From Streptomyces sp. ASQP_92 (GTDB lineage: Bacteria > Actinomycetota > Actinomycetes > Streptomycetales > Streptomycetaceae): DNA of 64,000 nucleotides. The notes below the pieces were generated by a model, which ran no database searches, was not told where the DNA came from, and saw only the letters and a program-made list of their open reading frames with translations. The stretch lies in the NCBI RefSeq assembly GCF_025399895.1, contig NZ_JAODUA010000001.1:1302001-1366000 (forward strand), read 5' to 3'. Position 1 is the stretch's first letter, and the number at the start of each line of letters is the position of its first letter. The position numbers and the translations under genes were made by a program. Of this stretch, positions 43,322 through 53,517 are shown one piece after another.

Positions 43322-44590
43322 TCAGGCGCCGACGACCTCGACGGCCGCCAGGTTCTTCTTGCCGCGGCGCAGCACCAGCCAGCGCCCGTGCAGCAGTTCC
43401 TCCGCCGTGGCCACCGCGTCCTCGGCCGTCACCTTCACGTTGTTCACGTAGGCGCCGCCCTCCTTCACGGTGCGCCGGGCCGCCGACTTGCTGGCCACCA
43501 GGCCCACCTCGGCGAAGAGATCGGTGACCGGGCCGAGCTCGGACACCTTCGCGTTCGGCAGCTCGGACAGGGCGGCGGCCAGCGTCGCCTCGTCCAGCTC
43601 CGCGAGCTCACCCTGGCCGAACAGCGCCTTGGACGCGGCGATGACCGCCGCGCACTGGTCGGCGCCGTGCACCAGGGTGGTCAGCTCCTCGGCGAGCGCC
43701 CGCTGCGCGGTGCGCGCCTGCGGGCGCTCCTCGGTGAGCTTCTCGATCTCCTCCAGCTCCTCGCGGGACTTGAAGGAGAGGATGCGCATGTACGTCGAGA
43801 TGTCCCGGTCGTCCACGTTCAGCCAGAACTGGTAGAACGCGTACGGCGTGGTCATCTCCGGGTCGAGCCAGACGGCCCCGCCCTCGGTCTTGCCGAACTT
43901 GGTGCCGTCCGCCTTGACCATCAGCGGCGTCGCCAGACAGTGCACCTCGGCGTCCGGCTCCAGGCGGTGGATCAGGTCGAGCCCGGCCGTGAGGTTGCCC
44001 CACTGGTCGCTGCCGCCCTGCTGGAGGGTGCAGCCGTAGCGCCGGTACAGCTCCAGGAAGTCCATGCCCTGGAGCAGCTGGTAGCTGAACTCCGTGTAGC
44101 TGATGCCCTGTTCGGACTCCAGGCGGCGGGCCACCGAGTCCTTGGTGAGCATCTTGTTGACCCGGAAGTGCTTGCCGATGTCCCGCAGGAACTCGATCGC
44201 GGACAGGCCCGCGGTCCAGTCCAGGTTGTTGACCATCACGGCCGCGTTCTCGCCCTCGAAGGAGAGGTACGGCTCGATCTGGCCGCGCAGCCGGTTCACC
44301 CAGTTCGCGACCGTCTCCGGGTCGTTCAGGGTGCGCTCGGCGGTCGGGCGCGGGTCACCGATCTGGCCGGTGGCCCCGCCCACCAGCGCCAGCGGCCGGT
44401 GCCCGGCCTGCTGGAGCCGGCGCACCGTGAGCACCTGCACGAGGTGGCCGACGTGCAGGCTGGCCGCGGTCGGGTCGAAGCCGCAATAGAACGTGACGGG
44501 ACCGTCCGCGAGAGCCTTGCGCAGTGCGTCCTCGTCGGTGGACAGCGAGAAAAGCCCGCGCCACTTCAGCTCGTCGACGATGTCCGTCAC
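43322..44590 (-). CDS. tyrS: Tyrosyl-tRNA synthetase
   Basis: The 422-residue class I synthetase charges tRNA-Tyr. The HIGH motif is [15 protein letters not shown] and the KMSKS motif is [13 protein letters not shown]. The tyrosine-binding residues include [10 protein letters not shown] and [26 protein letters not shown]. The C-terminal S4-like RNA-binding domain runs from about 350 ([29 protein letters not shown]). Length is normal. It stands alone, with a hairpin shared with its convergent neighbour. Confidence 0.97.
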   Translation of the reverse strand: MTDIVDELKWRGLFSLSTDEDALRKALADGPVTFYCGFDPTAASLHVGHLVQVLTVRRLQQAGHRPLALVGGATGQIGDPRPTAERTLNDPETVANWVNRLRGQIEPYLSFEGENAAVMVNNLDWTAGLSAIEFLRDIGKHFRVNKMLTKDSVARRLESEQGISYTEFSYQLLQGMDFLELYRRYGCTLQQGGSDQWGNLTAGLDLIHRLEPDAEVHCLATPLMVKADGTKFGKTEGGAVWLDPEMTTPYAFYQFWLNVDDRDISTYMRILSFKSREELEEIEKLTEERPQARTAQRALAEELTTLVHGADQCAAVIAASKALFGQGELAELDEATLAAALSELPNAKVSELGPVTDLFAEVGLVASKSAARRTVKEGGAYVNNVKVTAEDAVATAEELLHGRWLVLRRGKKNLAAVEVVGA

Positions 44591-44642
44591 GGTTCTGGGT
44601 CTCCTTGGCGTAGTACGGGGTGGAACCGCCAGTCTAGGCGGG

Positions 44643-46036
44643 TCACACGCCCTGGCTGACCGAGCTCATGTTGAAGTCGGGCACGCGCAGCGCGGGCATC
44701 GCCGTCCTGGTGAAGTAGTCGTTCCACTCCCGGGGCAGCGTCCTGCCGGTGCGGCCCGCCTCGGTGGCCCGTGACAGCAGGTCGACCGGCGACTCGTTGA
44801 AGCGGAAGTTGTTCACCTCGCCGACCACCTCGCCGTTCTCGACGAGGTACACCCCGTCCCGGGTCAGACCGGTCAGGAGCAGCGTCGCCGGGTCCACCTC
44901 GCGGATGTACCACAGGCACGTCACGAGCAGCCCGCGTTCGGTGGCCGCGACCATCTCGTCCAGGGTGCGCTCGCCGCCGCCGTCCAGGATCAGGTTGCCC
45001 GGCGAGGGGGCGAGCGGCAGTCCGGTCAGGGCGGCGCTGTGCCGGGTGGTGACCAGGTTCTCCAGACGGCCCCCGCGCATCCAGTCGGTCGCGGTCAGCG
45101 GGAGCCCGTTGTCGAACACCGACTCCGTGTCGCCCGAGGAGTGCGCCACCATGAACGGCGCGTACTCCAGACCGGGCTCGTTCGGGTCGCTGCGCAGTGT
45201 CAGCGGCAGGGGCGAGAGCGTCTCGCCGACGCGGGTGCCACCCCCCTGCTTCGAGAACACGGTCCGGCCCTCGGCGGCGTCCCGGGCCGCCGCCGACCAG
45301 ATCTGGTAGATCAGCAGGTCGGCCACGGCGGTCGGCGGCAGCAGCGTCTCGTACCGCCCGGCCGGCAGGTCGATGCGGCGCTCGGCCCAGCCGAGCCTGC
45401 GGGCCAGCTCCTCGTCGAGGGCGCCGGGGTCGACGTCCTTGAAGTCCGCGGTGGCCCGGCCCGCCCACGCCGAGCGTGTGCGGTCCGGGGACTTGGCGTT
45501 GAGCTCCAGGGTGCCGTTGGGCTGGTCGTGGCGAAGCCGCAGGCCCGTGGAGGTGCCGAGGTAGGTGGAGTTCAGCTCGTGGTTGGCGAAGCCGTACAGC
45601 TCGCGGCCGCCGGCCCGGGCCCGCGCGAAGGCCTCGCCGAGCGCGGGCGCGAAGTCGGTGAAGACGGCGGAGGAGGTCTCGGCCGGGGCGTCGGTGAAGT
45701 CCGCGGCGACGGGGATACCGGTGATCAGTGGCTGGGCGTCCTCGGCGGGCCCGGCGCCCCGGGCGGCCGCCTCGGCGGCGCGTACCAGCGGCTCCAGGTC
45801 CTCGGCGGTGACGGCCGAACGCGACACGACACCGGAGGCGGTGCCCTGGGCGCCGTCCACCGTGGCGATCACGGTGAGGGTCCGCCCGCGGGTGACGCCG
45901 TTGGTGGTGAGCGCGTTGCCGGCCCAGCGCAGGTTCGCCGAGGAGTGCTCGTCGGCGATGACGACACAGCCGTCGGCGGTGGACAGTTCCAGGGCCCGCT
46001 CGACGATCTCGTGCGGCTTGACGGTCGTACGGGAGC

Positions 46037-46040
<4 letters not shown>
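44643..46040 (-). CDS. tldE: TldE/PmbA-family metalloprotease partner
   Basis: The 465-residue protein belongs to the TldD/PmbA group and lacks the HExxH zinc motif of TldD, as TldE does. Family sequence includes [29 protein letters not shown] and [49 protein letters not shown]. TldD and TldE form a heterodimeric protease that trims peptides such as microcin B17 precursors and CcdA in E. coli. Its ATG overlaps the stop of tldD (ATGA), so the pair is coupled. No RiPP precursor gene is visible nearby. Confidence 0.9.
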
Positions 46041-47569
<1,529 letters not shown>

Positions 47570-47758
47570 AGCTGTCTCCCTGTCGTATGAGACCGGACGC
47601 CCCCGATCATTCACCGCCGGCCCGGTCCCTGACTACGTCTTTCTGTAGGGACCCGACAGCGCTCGTTCCTCGCCACTGTCAGGGCCCGATTCCTCGTAAG
47701 TCGGGCGGTACCGATAGTTTGCGGGGAGTACGAATCCGCCTATCGAAAGGGTGATCCG

Positions 47759-48478
47759 TTGAGCCGCTCGGTTCTCGTCACCGGAGGTAACCGGGGCATC
47801 GGCCTCGCCATCGCCCGCGCTTTTGCCGAGAGCGGCGACAAGGTCGCGATCACGTACCGCTCCGGAGAGCCGCCGGCCGCGCTCACCGAACTGGGCTGTC
47901 TCGCCGTCAGGTGCGACATCACGGACACCGAACAGGTGGAGCAGGCCTACAAGGAGATCGAGGACAAGCACGGTCCCGTCGAGGTCCTGGTCGCCAACGC
48001 CGGCGTCACCAAGGACCAGCTCCTGATGCGCATGTCCGAGGACGACTTCACCTCCGTCCTCGACACCAACCTCACCGGCACCTTCCGGGTCGTCAAGCGT
48101 GCCAACCGCGCCATGCTGCGGGCCAAGAAGGGCCGCGTGGTCCTCATCTCCTCCGTCGTCGGGCTGCTCGGCTCGGCGGGGCAGGCCAACTACGCCGCCT
48201 CCAAGGCGGGACTTGTCGGCTTCGCCCGGTCGCTCGCGCGTGAGCTCGGGTCCCGGAACATCACTTTCAACGTCGTCGCACCCGGTTTCGTCGACACCGA
48301 CATGACCAAGGTGCTCACCGAGGAGCAGCGCTCGGGCATCGTGTCCCAGGTGCCGCTCGGCCGCTACGCGCAGCCCGAGGAGATCGCCGCCGCGGTGAAG
48401 TTCCTCGCCTCCGACGACGCCTCGTACATCACTGGAGCCGTCATCCCGGTTGACGGCGGATTGGGCATGGGTCACTGA
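47759..48478 (+). CDS. fabG: 3-oxoacyl-ACP reductase FabG
   Basis: The 239-residue SDR reduces 3-oxoacyl-ACP to 3-hydroxyacyl-ACP in fatty acid elongation. It has VTGGNRGIGLAIARAFAE, VANAGVTKDQLLMRM, the active site SSVVGLLGSAGQANYAASKAGLVGFARSLARELG and ITGAVIPVDGGLGMGH. The start codon is TTG at 47759, with GAAAGGG upstream. fabI follows after 5 bases, so the two form the reductase pair of type II fatty acid synthesis; they match SCO1815/SCO1814 as I recall. Confidence 0.96.
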   Translation: MSRSVLVTGGNRGIGLAIARAFAESGDKVAITYRSGEPPAALTELGCLAVRCDITDTEQVEQAYKEIEDKHGPVEVLVANAGVTKDQLLMRMSEDDFTSVLDTNLTGTFRVVKRANRAMLRAKKGRVVLISSVVGLLGSAGQANYAASKAGLVGFARSLARELGSRNITFNVVAPGFVDTDMTKVLTEEQRSGIVSQVPLGRYAQPEEIAAAVKFLASDDASYITGAVIPVDGGLGMGH

Positions 48479-48483
48479 TCACC

Positions 48484-49251
48484 ATGAGCGGAATTCTCGA
48501 GGGCAAGCGCATCCTGATCACTGGTGTGCTGATGGAGTCCTCCATCGCCTTCCACACCGCGAAGCTGGCGCAGGAGCAGGGCGCGGAGGTCATCCTCACC
48601 GCCTTCCCGCGCCCGACCCTGACCGAGCGCATCGCCAAGAAGCTCCCCAAGCCCGCCAAGGTCATCGAGCTCGACGTGACCAACCAGGAGCACCTGGACC
48701 GGGTCGCGGGCCTGGTCAAGGAGGAGCTCGGCGGCCTCGACGGCATCGTCCACTCCATCGGCTTCGCCCCGCAGGACGCGCTCGGCGGCAACTTCCTGAA
48801 CACGCCGTTCGAGTCGGTCGCCACCGCCATGCACGTCTCGGCGTTCTCGCTGAAGTCGCTCACCATGGCGCTGCGCGAGCTGCTCACCCCGGGCAGCTCC
48901 ATCGTCGGCCTCACCTTCGACGCGCAGTACGCCTGGCCGCAGTACGACTGGATGGGCCCGGCCAAGGCCGCCCTGGAGGCGACGTCCCGTTACATGGCCC
49001 GCGACCTGGGCAAGGACGACATCCGCTGCAACCTGATCTCGGCGGGCCCGATCGGCTCCATGGCCGCCAAGTCCATCCCGGGCTTCTCGGAGCTCGCAGA
49101 CGTGTGGAACCACCGCTCCCCGATGGAGTGGAACATGGCCGACCCCGAGCCCGCCGGCAAGGGCGTCGTCGCGCTCCTCTCGGACTGGTTCCCGAAGACC
49201 ACGGGCGAGATCATCCACGTCGACGGCGGCCTGCACGCCGTGGGTGCCTGA
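48484..49251 (+). CDS. fabI: Enoyl-ACP reductase FabI (InhA type)
   Basis: The 255-residue protein reduces enoyl-ACP to acyl-ACP with NADH. It begins MSGILEGKRILITGVLMESSIAFHTAKLAQEQG, and has SIGFAPQDALGGNF and the active site region FDAQYAWPQYDWMGPAKAALEATSRYMARDLG with the Tyr-(X)6-Lys spacing of enoyl-ACP reductases. Family members are targets of isoniazid-type and triclosan-type inhibitors in actinobacteria. It follows fabG by 5 bases. A long hairpin terminates the operon. Confidence 0.96.
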   Translation: MSGILEGKRILITGVLMESSIAFHTAKLAQEQGAEVILTAFPRPTLTERIAKKLPKPAKVIELDVTNQEHLDRVAGLVKEELGGLDGIVHSIGFAPQDALGGNFLNTPFESVATAMHVSAFSLKSLTMALRELLTPGSSIVGLTFDAQYAWPQYDWMGPAKAALEATSRYMARDLGKDDIRCNLISAGPIGSMAAKSIPGFSELADVWNHRSPMEWNMADPEPAGKGVVALLSDWFPKTTGEIIHVDGGLHAVGA

Positions 49252-49267
49252 CCCTCCCAGCACGATC

Positions 49268-49305
49268 GGCGGCCGCCCACCGGAACCTTCCGGTGGGCGG
49301 CCGCC
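49268..49305 (+). terminator. Long hairpin terminator after fabI
   Basis: An 18-base-pair perfect stem (49268-49285 with 49288-49305) with a very small loop lies 16 bases after the fabI stop. It has no U-tract but is the longest simple stem in the window. Confidence 0.75.
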
Positions 49306-49347
49306 GTGCGTGGACCACGACTTCCCCGCAGACTGAACGAGACGGAC

Positions 49348-49887
49348 ATGTCGGGCAGTCGGCCGGGAAGAGGTGGGGGCGTGCGTCCTTCGCGTGTACG
49401 GCCCCCGGAGTCTTCGCGTGTACGGCCCCCGGAAGGTTCCGATGGGCAGCTCCCGGGGTCTTCGCGGGCACGGCCCCCGGGGTCGCGCCCCCGCCGGGGA
49501 CGCCCGTTCCCCCAACACCCCCTGCGGGTGGGCCAGCGCCGTGCCCTGGCCCTGCTCCTCCTGGCGCTGGCCACGGCGGCCGGGCTCGCCGTGCCCTCCG
49601 TGGTGCGGGCCGCGACGGCCCCCGACGCCCCGCCCCCGGTGGCCAGGCCCGAGCCGTTCGGCGCCGACTGCCGCCCTTCCGTACGGGGCTCGCACGTGAT
49701 CGCGTACTGCCACAACCCCTACCCGGGCGCGGACCGGGTGCGTCTGCACACCGACTGCGCGATGTGGTGGGACCTGGACGCCGACGCGGCGCCGGTGGAG
49801 GTCGGCCCCGGCCAGACCGTACGGCTCACCGACCGGTGCTGGAAGGATGTCCGCGCGGTGTGGGTCACCCACGAGAAGGTGTCCTGA
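49348..49887 (+). CDS. Secreted or membrane-anchored Cys-rich protein, unknown
   Basis: The 179-residue protein has a long basic, Pro-rich N-terminus with repeated SRVRPPE-like units, a hydrophobic helix (RALALLLLALATAAGLAVPSVV) and an extracellular domain. That domain has four cysteines in DCRPSVRGSHVIAYC, LHTDCAMWW and TDRCWKDVRAVWV, which could form two disulfides. The N-terminal part is unusually long for a signal peptide and is encoded by imperfect DNA repeats. It lies after the fabI terminator. Function is unknown. Confidence 0.65.
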   Translation: MSGSRPGRGGGVRPSRVRPPESSRVRPPEGSDGQLPGSSRARPPGSRPRRGRPFPQHPLRVGQRRALALLLLALATAAGLAVPSVVRAATAPDAPPPVARPEPFGADCRPSVRGSHVIAYCHNPYPGADRVRLHTDCAMWWDLDADAAPVEVGPGQTVRLTDRCWKDVRAVWVTHEKVS

Positions 49888-49977
49888 CGCGCTCGGTGCG
49901 GGGTCGTCCCGCGAGGCGCCCCGACGGCGTCGTCCCGCGCGGTCCGCACGGCCTCCGCGGCCGGCGCCGAGCTCCGC

Positions 49978-50661
49978 TCAGCGCCCTTCGAGGCGGTCCG
50001 GCAGGCAGATGAAGGCGTGGGCCGCGGCCTCGGCGGCGGCGCTCTCCGCGTCGCCCGTCCGGATCGCGTCGACCATCCGGGCGTGGTCCATGTGGTTCTC
50101 CGGCGTCATCTCGGTGCCCACGTCGTCCCGCAGCCAGTCCCGCAGCAGATGGCCGAGGTCCGCGTACAGCTCGGTCAGTACGTCGTTGTGCGAGGCCGCG
50201 ACGACGGCCAGGTGGAGCGTCGCGTCGGCCGCGATGAACGCCTCCCGGTCGGCCGAGGCCCACGCCCGCTCGCGCCGGTCGAGCAGCGTGTCCAACTGCT
50301 TGAGCTCGCGCTCGGTGCGCCGCTGGGCGGCGAGCCTGGCCGCCGACGACTCCAGGGTGGAGCGCAGCTCGGCCACATGGCGGGGATCGGCGTCGGCGAA
50401 CCGGCGCTGCATCACCCCGGCCAGCTCGCTGGTCGCCACGACATAGGTGCCCGAACCCTGGCGGATGTCGAGCAGGCCGTTGTGCGCGAGGGCGCGAACC
50501 GCCTCGCGCACCGTGTTGCGGGCCACCCCGAGCTGTTCGACCAGCTCCGGCTCGGTCGGGATGCGGGCACCCACCGGCCACTCGCCCGAGGTGATCTGGT
50601 TGCGCAACTGCGCGATCACCTGGTCGGCGAGGGCGGACCGCCGGGGAGAACTCAGCGTCAT
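49978..50661 (-). CDS. GntR/FadR-family transcriptional regulator
   Basis: The 227-residue protein has an N-terminal winged helix (LADQVIAQLRNQITSGEWPVGARIPTEPELVEQLGVARNTVREAVRALAHNGLLDIRQGSGTYVV) and an FCD effector domain with His and Asp residues (HLAVVAASHN, DHARMVDAIRTGD) that can bind metal. The ATG at 50661 gives the usual start. It is divergent from the MFS transporter gene, and a palindrome at 50728-50743 lies between them. It probably represses the transporter until an acidic effector binds. Confidence 0.9.
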   Translation of the reverse strand: MTLSSPRRSALADQVIAQLRNQITSGEWPVGARIPTEPELVEQLGVARNTVREAVRALAHNGLLDIRQGSGTYVVATSELAGVMQRRFADADPRHVAELRSTLESSAARLAAQRRTERELKQLDTLLDRRERAWASADREAFIAADATLHLAVVAASHNDVLTELYADLGHLLRDWLRDDVGTEMTPENHMDHARMVDAIRTGDAESAAAEAAAHAFICLPDRLEGR

Positions 50662-50727
50662 GGTGCTCCAGTCCGAGAGGGGAGGGTGAAGAGGGTCAAC
50701 GACGATCCGTGAAGGGGGATCGTGAAC

Positions 50728-50743
50728 GATTGGACAACCAATC
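50728..50743. promoter_or_regulatory. Palindromic operator of the GntR regulator
   Basis: GATTGG-ACAA-CCAATC is a 6-4-6 perfect palindrome, with a TGG-N4-CCA core like FadR-type sites. It ends 13 bases before the likely MFS start (50757) and is 67 bases from the GntR start. Occupation would block transcription of the transporter gene. Confidence 0.65.
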
Positions 50744-50756
50744 ATCCCATGATTCT

Positions 50757-52082
50757 ATGATGGGCGGCATGCCCGACGAAGAGACCACGACGCTGAGCGC
50801 CGCGCCCACCGTCCGCACCGAGCCCCTGGAAGCCCCCGCGCCCGCCGGCGCCGCCCGGGTGCCGGCGTGGACGCGTTGGCTCGTACCGCTCGCGCTGGTC
50901 CTCGCCGCCGTCAATCTGCGCCCCGCCATCACCAGCCTCGGCTCGCTGATGAAGGAGGTCACCGGCGGACTGCACATGAGCGGCGGCCTCGCGGGCGTCC
51001 TCACCTCGGTGCCGGCGTTCTGCTTCGCGCTGTTCGGCATCATGGCGCCGCGCCTGGCCCGCCGCTTCGGCCCCGGCGCCGTCGTCTTCGCCGGCATGGC
51101 CGCCATCACCGTCGGCCTGCTCCTGCGCCCGTTCGCGGGCGGCACCGTCACCTTCCTCGCGGCCAGCGCGCTCGCCCTGATGGGCATAGCCGTCAGCAAT
51201 GTGCTGATGCCGGTCATCGTCAAGCGGTACTTCCCCGACCGGGTCGGCTCCATGACCGGCCTCTACTCGATGGCGCTCGCCGCCGGAACCTCGCTCGCCG
51301 CGGTCACCACCGTGCCCCTCACCGACGCGCTGGGCGGAAGCTGGCGCCAGGGGCTCGGCGTCTGGGCGCTGCTCGCGGTCCTCGCCGTGGCGGCCTGGCT
51401 CCCGCTGACGCGCGACCGCTCGGGGAGTACGGGGCCGGCCGTCCGCGCCCAGCAGGAGGCGGCGCCCGCCCTGCGCATCACCCGCAGCGGCACCGCCTGG
51501 GCGCTGGCCTGCTTCTTCGGGCTCCAGGCCACCGGCGCCTACATAACCATGGGCTGGATGCCGACGATCTTCCGTGACGCGGGCGTCTCGGCGGGCACCG
51601 CCGGGCTGCTCCTGTCGATCACCATGGTCATGGGCGTGCCGCTCGGCTTCGTCATCCCCTGGATGGTCAACCGGCTGCGCAGCCAGGGGCCCATCGTCGT
51701 CGCGCTCGGTGCCTGCGGCCTGGCCGGGTACGCCGGGCTCTACCTCGCACCGGCCTCCGGAGCCTGGGCCTGGGCGCTGCTGCTCGGCATCTCCAACTGC
51801 GCCTTCCCGCTCGCCCTGACGATGATCGGCAAGCGGTCCCGGACCGGCGCGGGCGTCGTACGCCTCTCCGCCTTCGCCCAGTGCGTCGGCTATCTGCTCT
51901 CCATCCCGGGCCCCCTGCTCGTCGGCCTCCTGCACGACCGCAGCGGCGGCTGGGACCTGCCCATCGCGCTGATGGCGGCCCTCATGGTGCCGCAGATCGT
52001 CGTGGGCGTCCTGGCCGGCCGGGACCGCACGATCGAGGACGAGGCCGGGGCCCGCGAGAGCGAGGCCGGGGCCCGGCGATAG
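50757..52082 (+). CDS. MFS transporter, CynX/NimT type
   Basis: The 441-residue protein has 12 predicted helices: WLVPLALVLAAVNLRPAITSLGSLMKEV, LAGVLTSVPAFCFALFGIMAPRLARRFG, VSNVLMPVIVKRYFPDRVGSMTGLYSMALAAGTSLAAV and C-terminal AGVVRLSAFAQCVGYLLSIPGPLLVGLLHD. The family includes cyanate (CynX) and 2-nitroimidazole (NimT) transporters. No cyanase lies near. Several ATGs (50757, 50760, 50769) are in frame; none has a strong ribosome site, so it may be leaderless. The small SGM_5486-type gene follows. Confidence 0.88.
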   Translation: MMGGMPDEETTTLSAAPTVRTEPLEAPAPAGAARVPAWTRWLVPLALVLAAVNLRPAITSLGSLMKEVTGGLHMSGGLAGVLTSVPAFCFALFGIMAPRLARRFGPGAVVFAGMAAITVGLLLRPFAGGTVTFLAASALALMGIAVSNVLMPVIVKRYFPDRVGSMTGLYSMALAAGTSLAAVTTVPLTDALGGSWRQGLGVWALLAVLAVAAWLPLTRDRSGSTGPAVRAQQEAAPALRITRSGTAWALACFFGLQATGAYITMGWMPTIFRDAGVSAGTAGLLLSITMVMGVPLGFVIPWMVNRLRSQGPIVVALGACGLAGYAGLYLAPASGAWAWALLLGISNCAFPLALTMIGKRSRTGAGVVRLSAFAQCVGYLLSIPGPLLVGLLHDRSGGWDLPIALMAALMVPQIVVGVLAGRDRTIEDEAGARESEAGARR

Positions 52083-52112
52083 CGGGCCAAACCGGGATGC
52101 GACACTGGCCGC

Positions 52113-52229
52113 ATGCCAGTGCTCGAACCCAATCCGCAGAACAGCCACAAGAAGCTGCTGCTCGTGCTCGGCGCGATGCTCGCCGTCACGGTCGTCGTCG
52201 CCGTCATCGCGACGCTCGCCTCTCCCTGA
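52113..52229 (+). CDS. SGM_5486-type small transporter-associated protein
   Basis: The 38-residue protein MPVLEPNPQNSHKKLLLVLG is followed by one membrane helix (AMLAVTVVVAVIATLASP). As I recall, proteins of this length next to CynX/NimT transporters in Streptomyces are called SGM_5486 family transporter-associated proteins. It starts 31 bases after the transporter stop, probably in the same transcript. Its TGA lies inside a 23-base tandem repeat. Confidence 0.75.
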   Translation: MPVLEPNPQNSHKKLLLVLGAMLAVTVVVAVIATLASP

Positions 52230-52309
52230 CGGACGCCTCCGCCTCTCCCTGACGGACGCCTCCGCCTCCCCCTGACGGACGCCCGCGCCTCTCCCACGGC
52301 GACGCCCGC
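52218..52309 (+). repeat. 23-base tandem array at the SGM_5486 stop
   Basis: Units lie at 52218-52240 and 52241-52263 (identical), 52264-52286 (two to three changes) and 52287-52309 (diverged). Each contains CCCTGACGGACGCC or a variant. The first holds the stop codon of the small protein (52227-52229). The remaining 225 bases before the next gene carry no gene that I can support. Confidence 0.85.
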
Positions 52310-52534
52310 GCGTCACCTGGACGACGTCCCCGCGTCGTCCTGCCGTGGTCAGGGCGACGGCAGGGCCCGCCAGGGTGGTGCTAGCCCCACCATCCCCTAG
52401 GGGGCCAGGGTCAGGGTCGAGTGGGTGGGTCGCCGGATGGGACGACGCCCGCCGGATCCGTAGGTTTTGAGGTACCGCGACGGACACCCCGTCCGCCCGC
52501 GGAACTCGAAGCGGGAACCCCCACGGAGGCGGTC

Positions 52535-52741
52535 ATGTCGGCCCACACCCACCCCAGGTCCACCCAACCGGCCGCCGGTGGCATCGACTTCAAGCTGCCG
52601 TGGTGGGGCGTCGTCCTGCCCGCGATCGCGTTCTTCGCGCTCCTCGCGCTGGTCGTGGGGTCCGGCGACGCCCACGCGGTGTCCGGCGACGGCACGCTCA
52701 CCCACCTCGTCGAGCGCATCCAGGAAAGCCTCTCGCGCTAG
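52535..52741 (+). CDS. Small single-helix membrane protein
   Basis: The 68-residue protein begins MSAHTHPRSTQPAAGGIDFKLPWW and has one helix (GVVLPAIAFFALLALVVGSG). A periplasmic or cytoplasmic tail follows (DAHAVSGDGTLTHLVERIQESLSR). A GGAGG ribosome site lies 7 bases before the ATG. It precedes sixA by 128 bases. The family is common in Streptomyces, but no function is known. Confidence 0.7.
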   Translation: MSAHTHPRSTQPAAGGIDFKLPWWGVVLPAIAFFALLALVVGSGDAHAVSGDGTLTHLVERIQESLSR

Positions 52742-52869
52742 CGTGCCGGGCTCCGCGAAAGCCCCGCACTGCGACGCGCAACAGCCCCCGCCGGCACGGC
52801 CGTCGCCCTCGCCGGGGGAGCATGGGAGACCCTGCGCCCGGTGGCGCGAAACATGCGAAGCTGGGGAAC

Positions 52870-53388
52870 ATGAGCGTCGACACACCCCGCAGGATCGTCC
52901 TTCTGAGGCATGCGAAAGCCGACTGGCCCCAGATGTCCGACCACGAGCGGCCGCTCGCCGACCGAGGCAGGGCGGACGCCCCCGTCGCCGGCCGCCGACT
53001 GGCCGAGGCCGGCATCGTCCCCGACCTCGCCCTGTGCTCCAGTGCGGTGCGGACCCGCGAGACCTGGAAGCTCGCCGTGCAGGAACTGCCGCACCGCCCC
53101 AGGACGGTCTACGAGGACCGGATGTACGAAGCCTCCCTCGGCGAACTCATCGCGCTGGTCAACGAGACCCCCGAGGACGTCGCGGACCTGCTGCTCATCG
53201 GCCACAACCCCGGTATGCACGCGATGGCCGACGCGCTCTGCGGCGACGCGGAGGGCGACCTGCTGCCTCGGATGAACCGCACCGGCTTCCCGACCTGCGC
53301 CATCGCCGTGCTCACCTTCGACGGCCCCTGGAAGTCCGTGGAACACGGGGTGGCCAGGCTCGTCGACTTCTGGGCCCCGCACGCCTGA
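52870..53388 (+). CDS. sixA: SixA-type histidine phosphatase-family protein
   Basis: The 172-residue protein belongs to the histidine phosphatase superfamily. The phosphohistidine region is IVLLRHAKADWPQ (RHxK) and the second His is in LLLIGHNPGMHAM. SixA in E. coli dephosphorylates histidine phosphotransfer domains and the nitrogen PTS protein, so regulation of signalling is likely. The start is ATG 52870, with TGGGG before it. The TGA is part of a 14-base tandem array. Confidence 0.85.
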   Translation: MSVDTPRRIVLLRHAKADWPQMSDHERPLADRGRADAPVAGRRLAEAGIVPDLALCSSAVRTRETWKLAVQELPHRPRTVYEDRMYEASLGELIALVNETPEDVADLLLIGHNPGMHAMADALCGDAEGDLLPRMNRTGFPTCAIAVLTFDGPWKSVEHGVARLVDFWAPHA

Positions 53389-53470
53389 CCCCGCACGCCT
53401 GACCCCGCACGCCTGACCCCGCACGCCTGACCCCGCACGCCTGGCCCCGCACGTCCGGCCCCGTACGCGT
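53373..53470 (+). repeat. Seven-unit 14-base tandem array starting in sixA
   Basis: Units of GACCCCGCACGCCT start at 53373, 53387, 53401, 53415 and 53429; diverged units (GGCCCCGCACGTCC and GGCCCCGTACGCGT) start at 53443 and 53457. The first unit encodes the last residues of SixA and its T is the first base of the stop codon. The array length (98 bases) makes it a good slippage site, but it lies outside the coding part after the stop. Confidence 0.9.
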
Positions 53471-53471
53471 C

Positions 53472-53500
53472 GGGCCCCGGCGCACACCGCGCCGGGGCCC
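53472..53500. terminator. Bidirectional terminator between sixA and serB
   Basis: A 12-base-pair stem (53472-53483 with 53489-53500) with loop ACACC, followed by TTTCG, lies between convergent sixA and serB. Confidence 0.75.
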
Positions 53501-53517
53501 TTTCGTGTCCGAGGGGA

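Noticed and set aside
47759..49251. Part of a polyketide or fatty-acid-like biosynthetic cluster
   Set aside because: fabG and fabI look like primary fatty acid synthesis genes, without ketosynthase or carrier genes nearby.
53387..53470. CRISPR array
   Set aside because: The 14-base units are head-to-tail with no spacers and no Cas genes are present.
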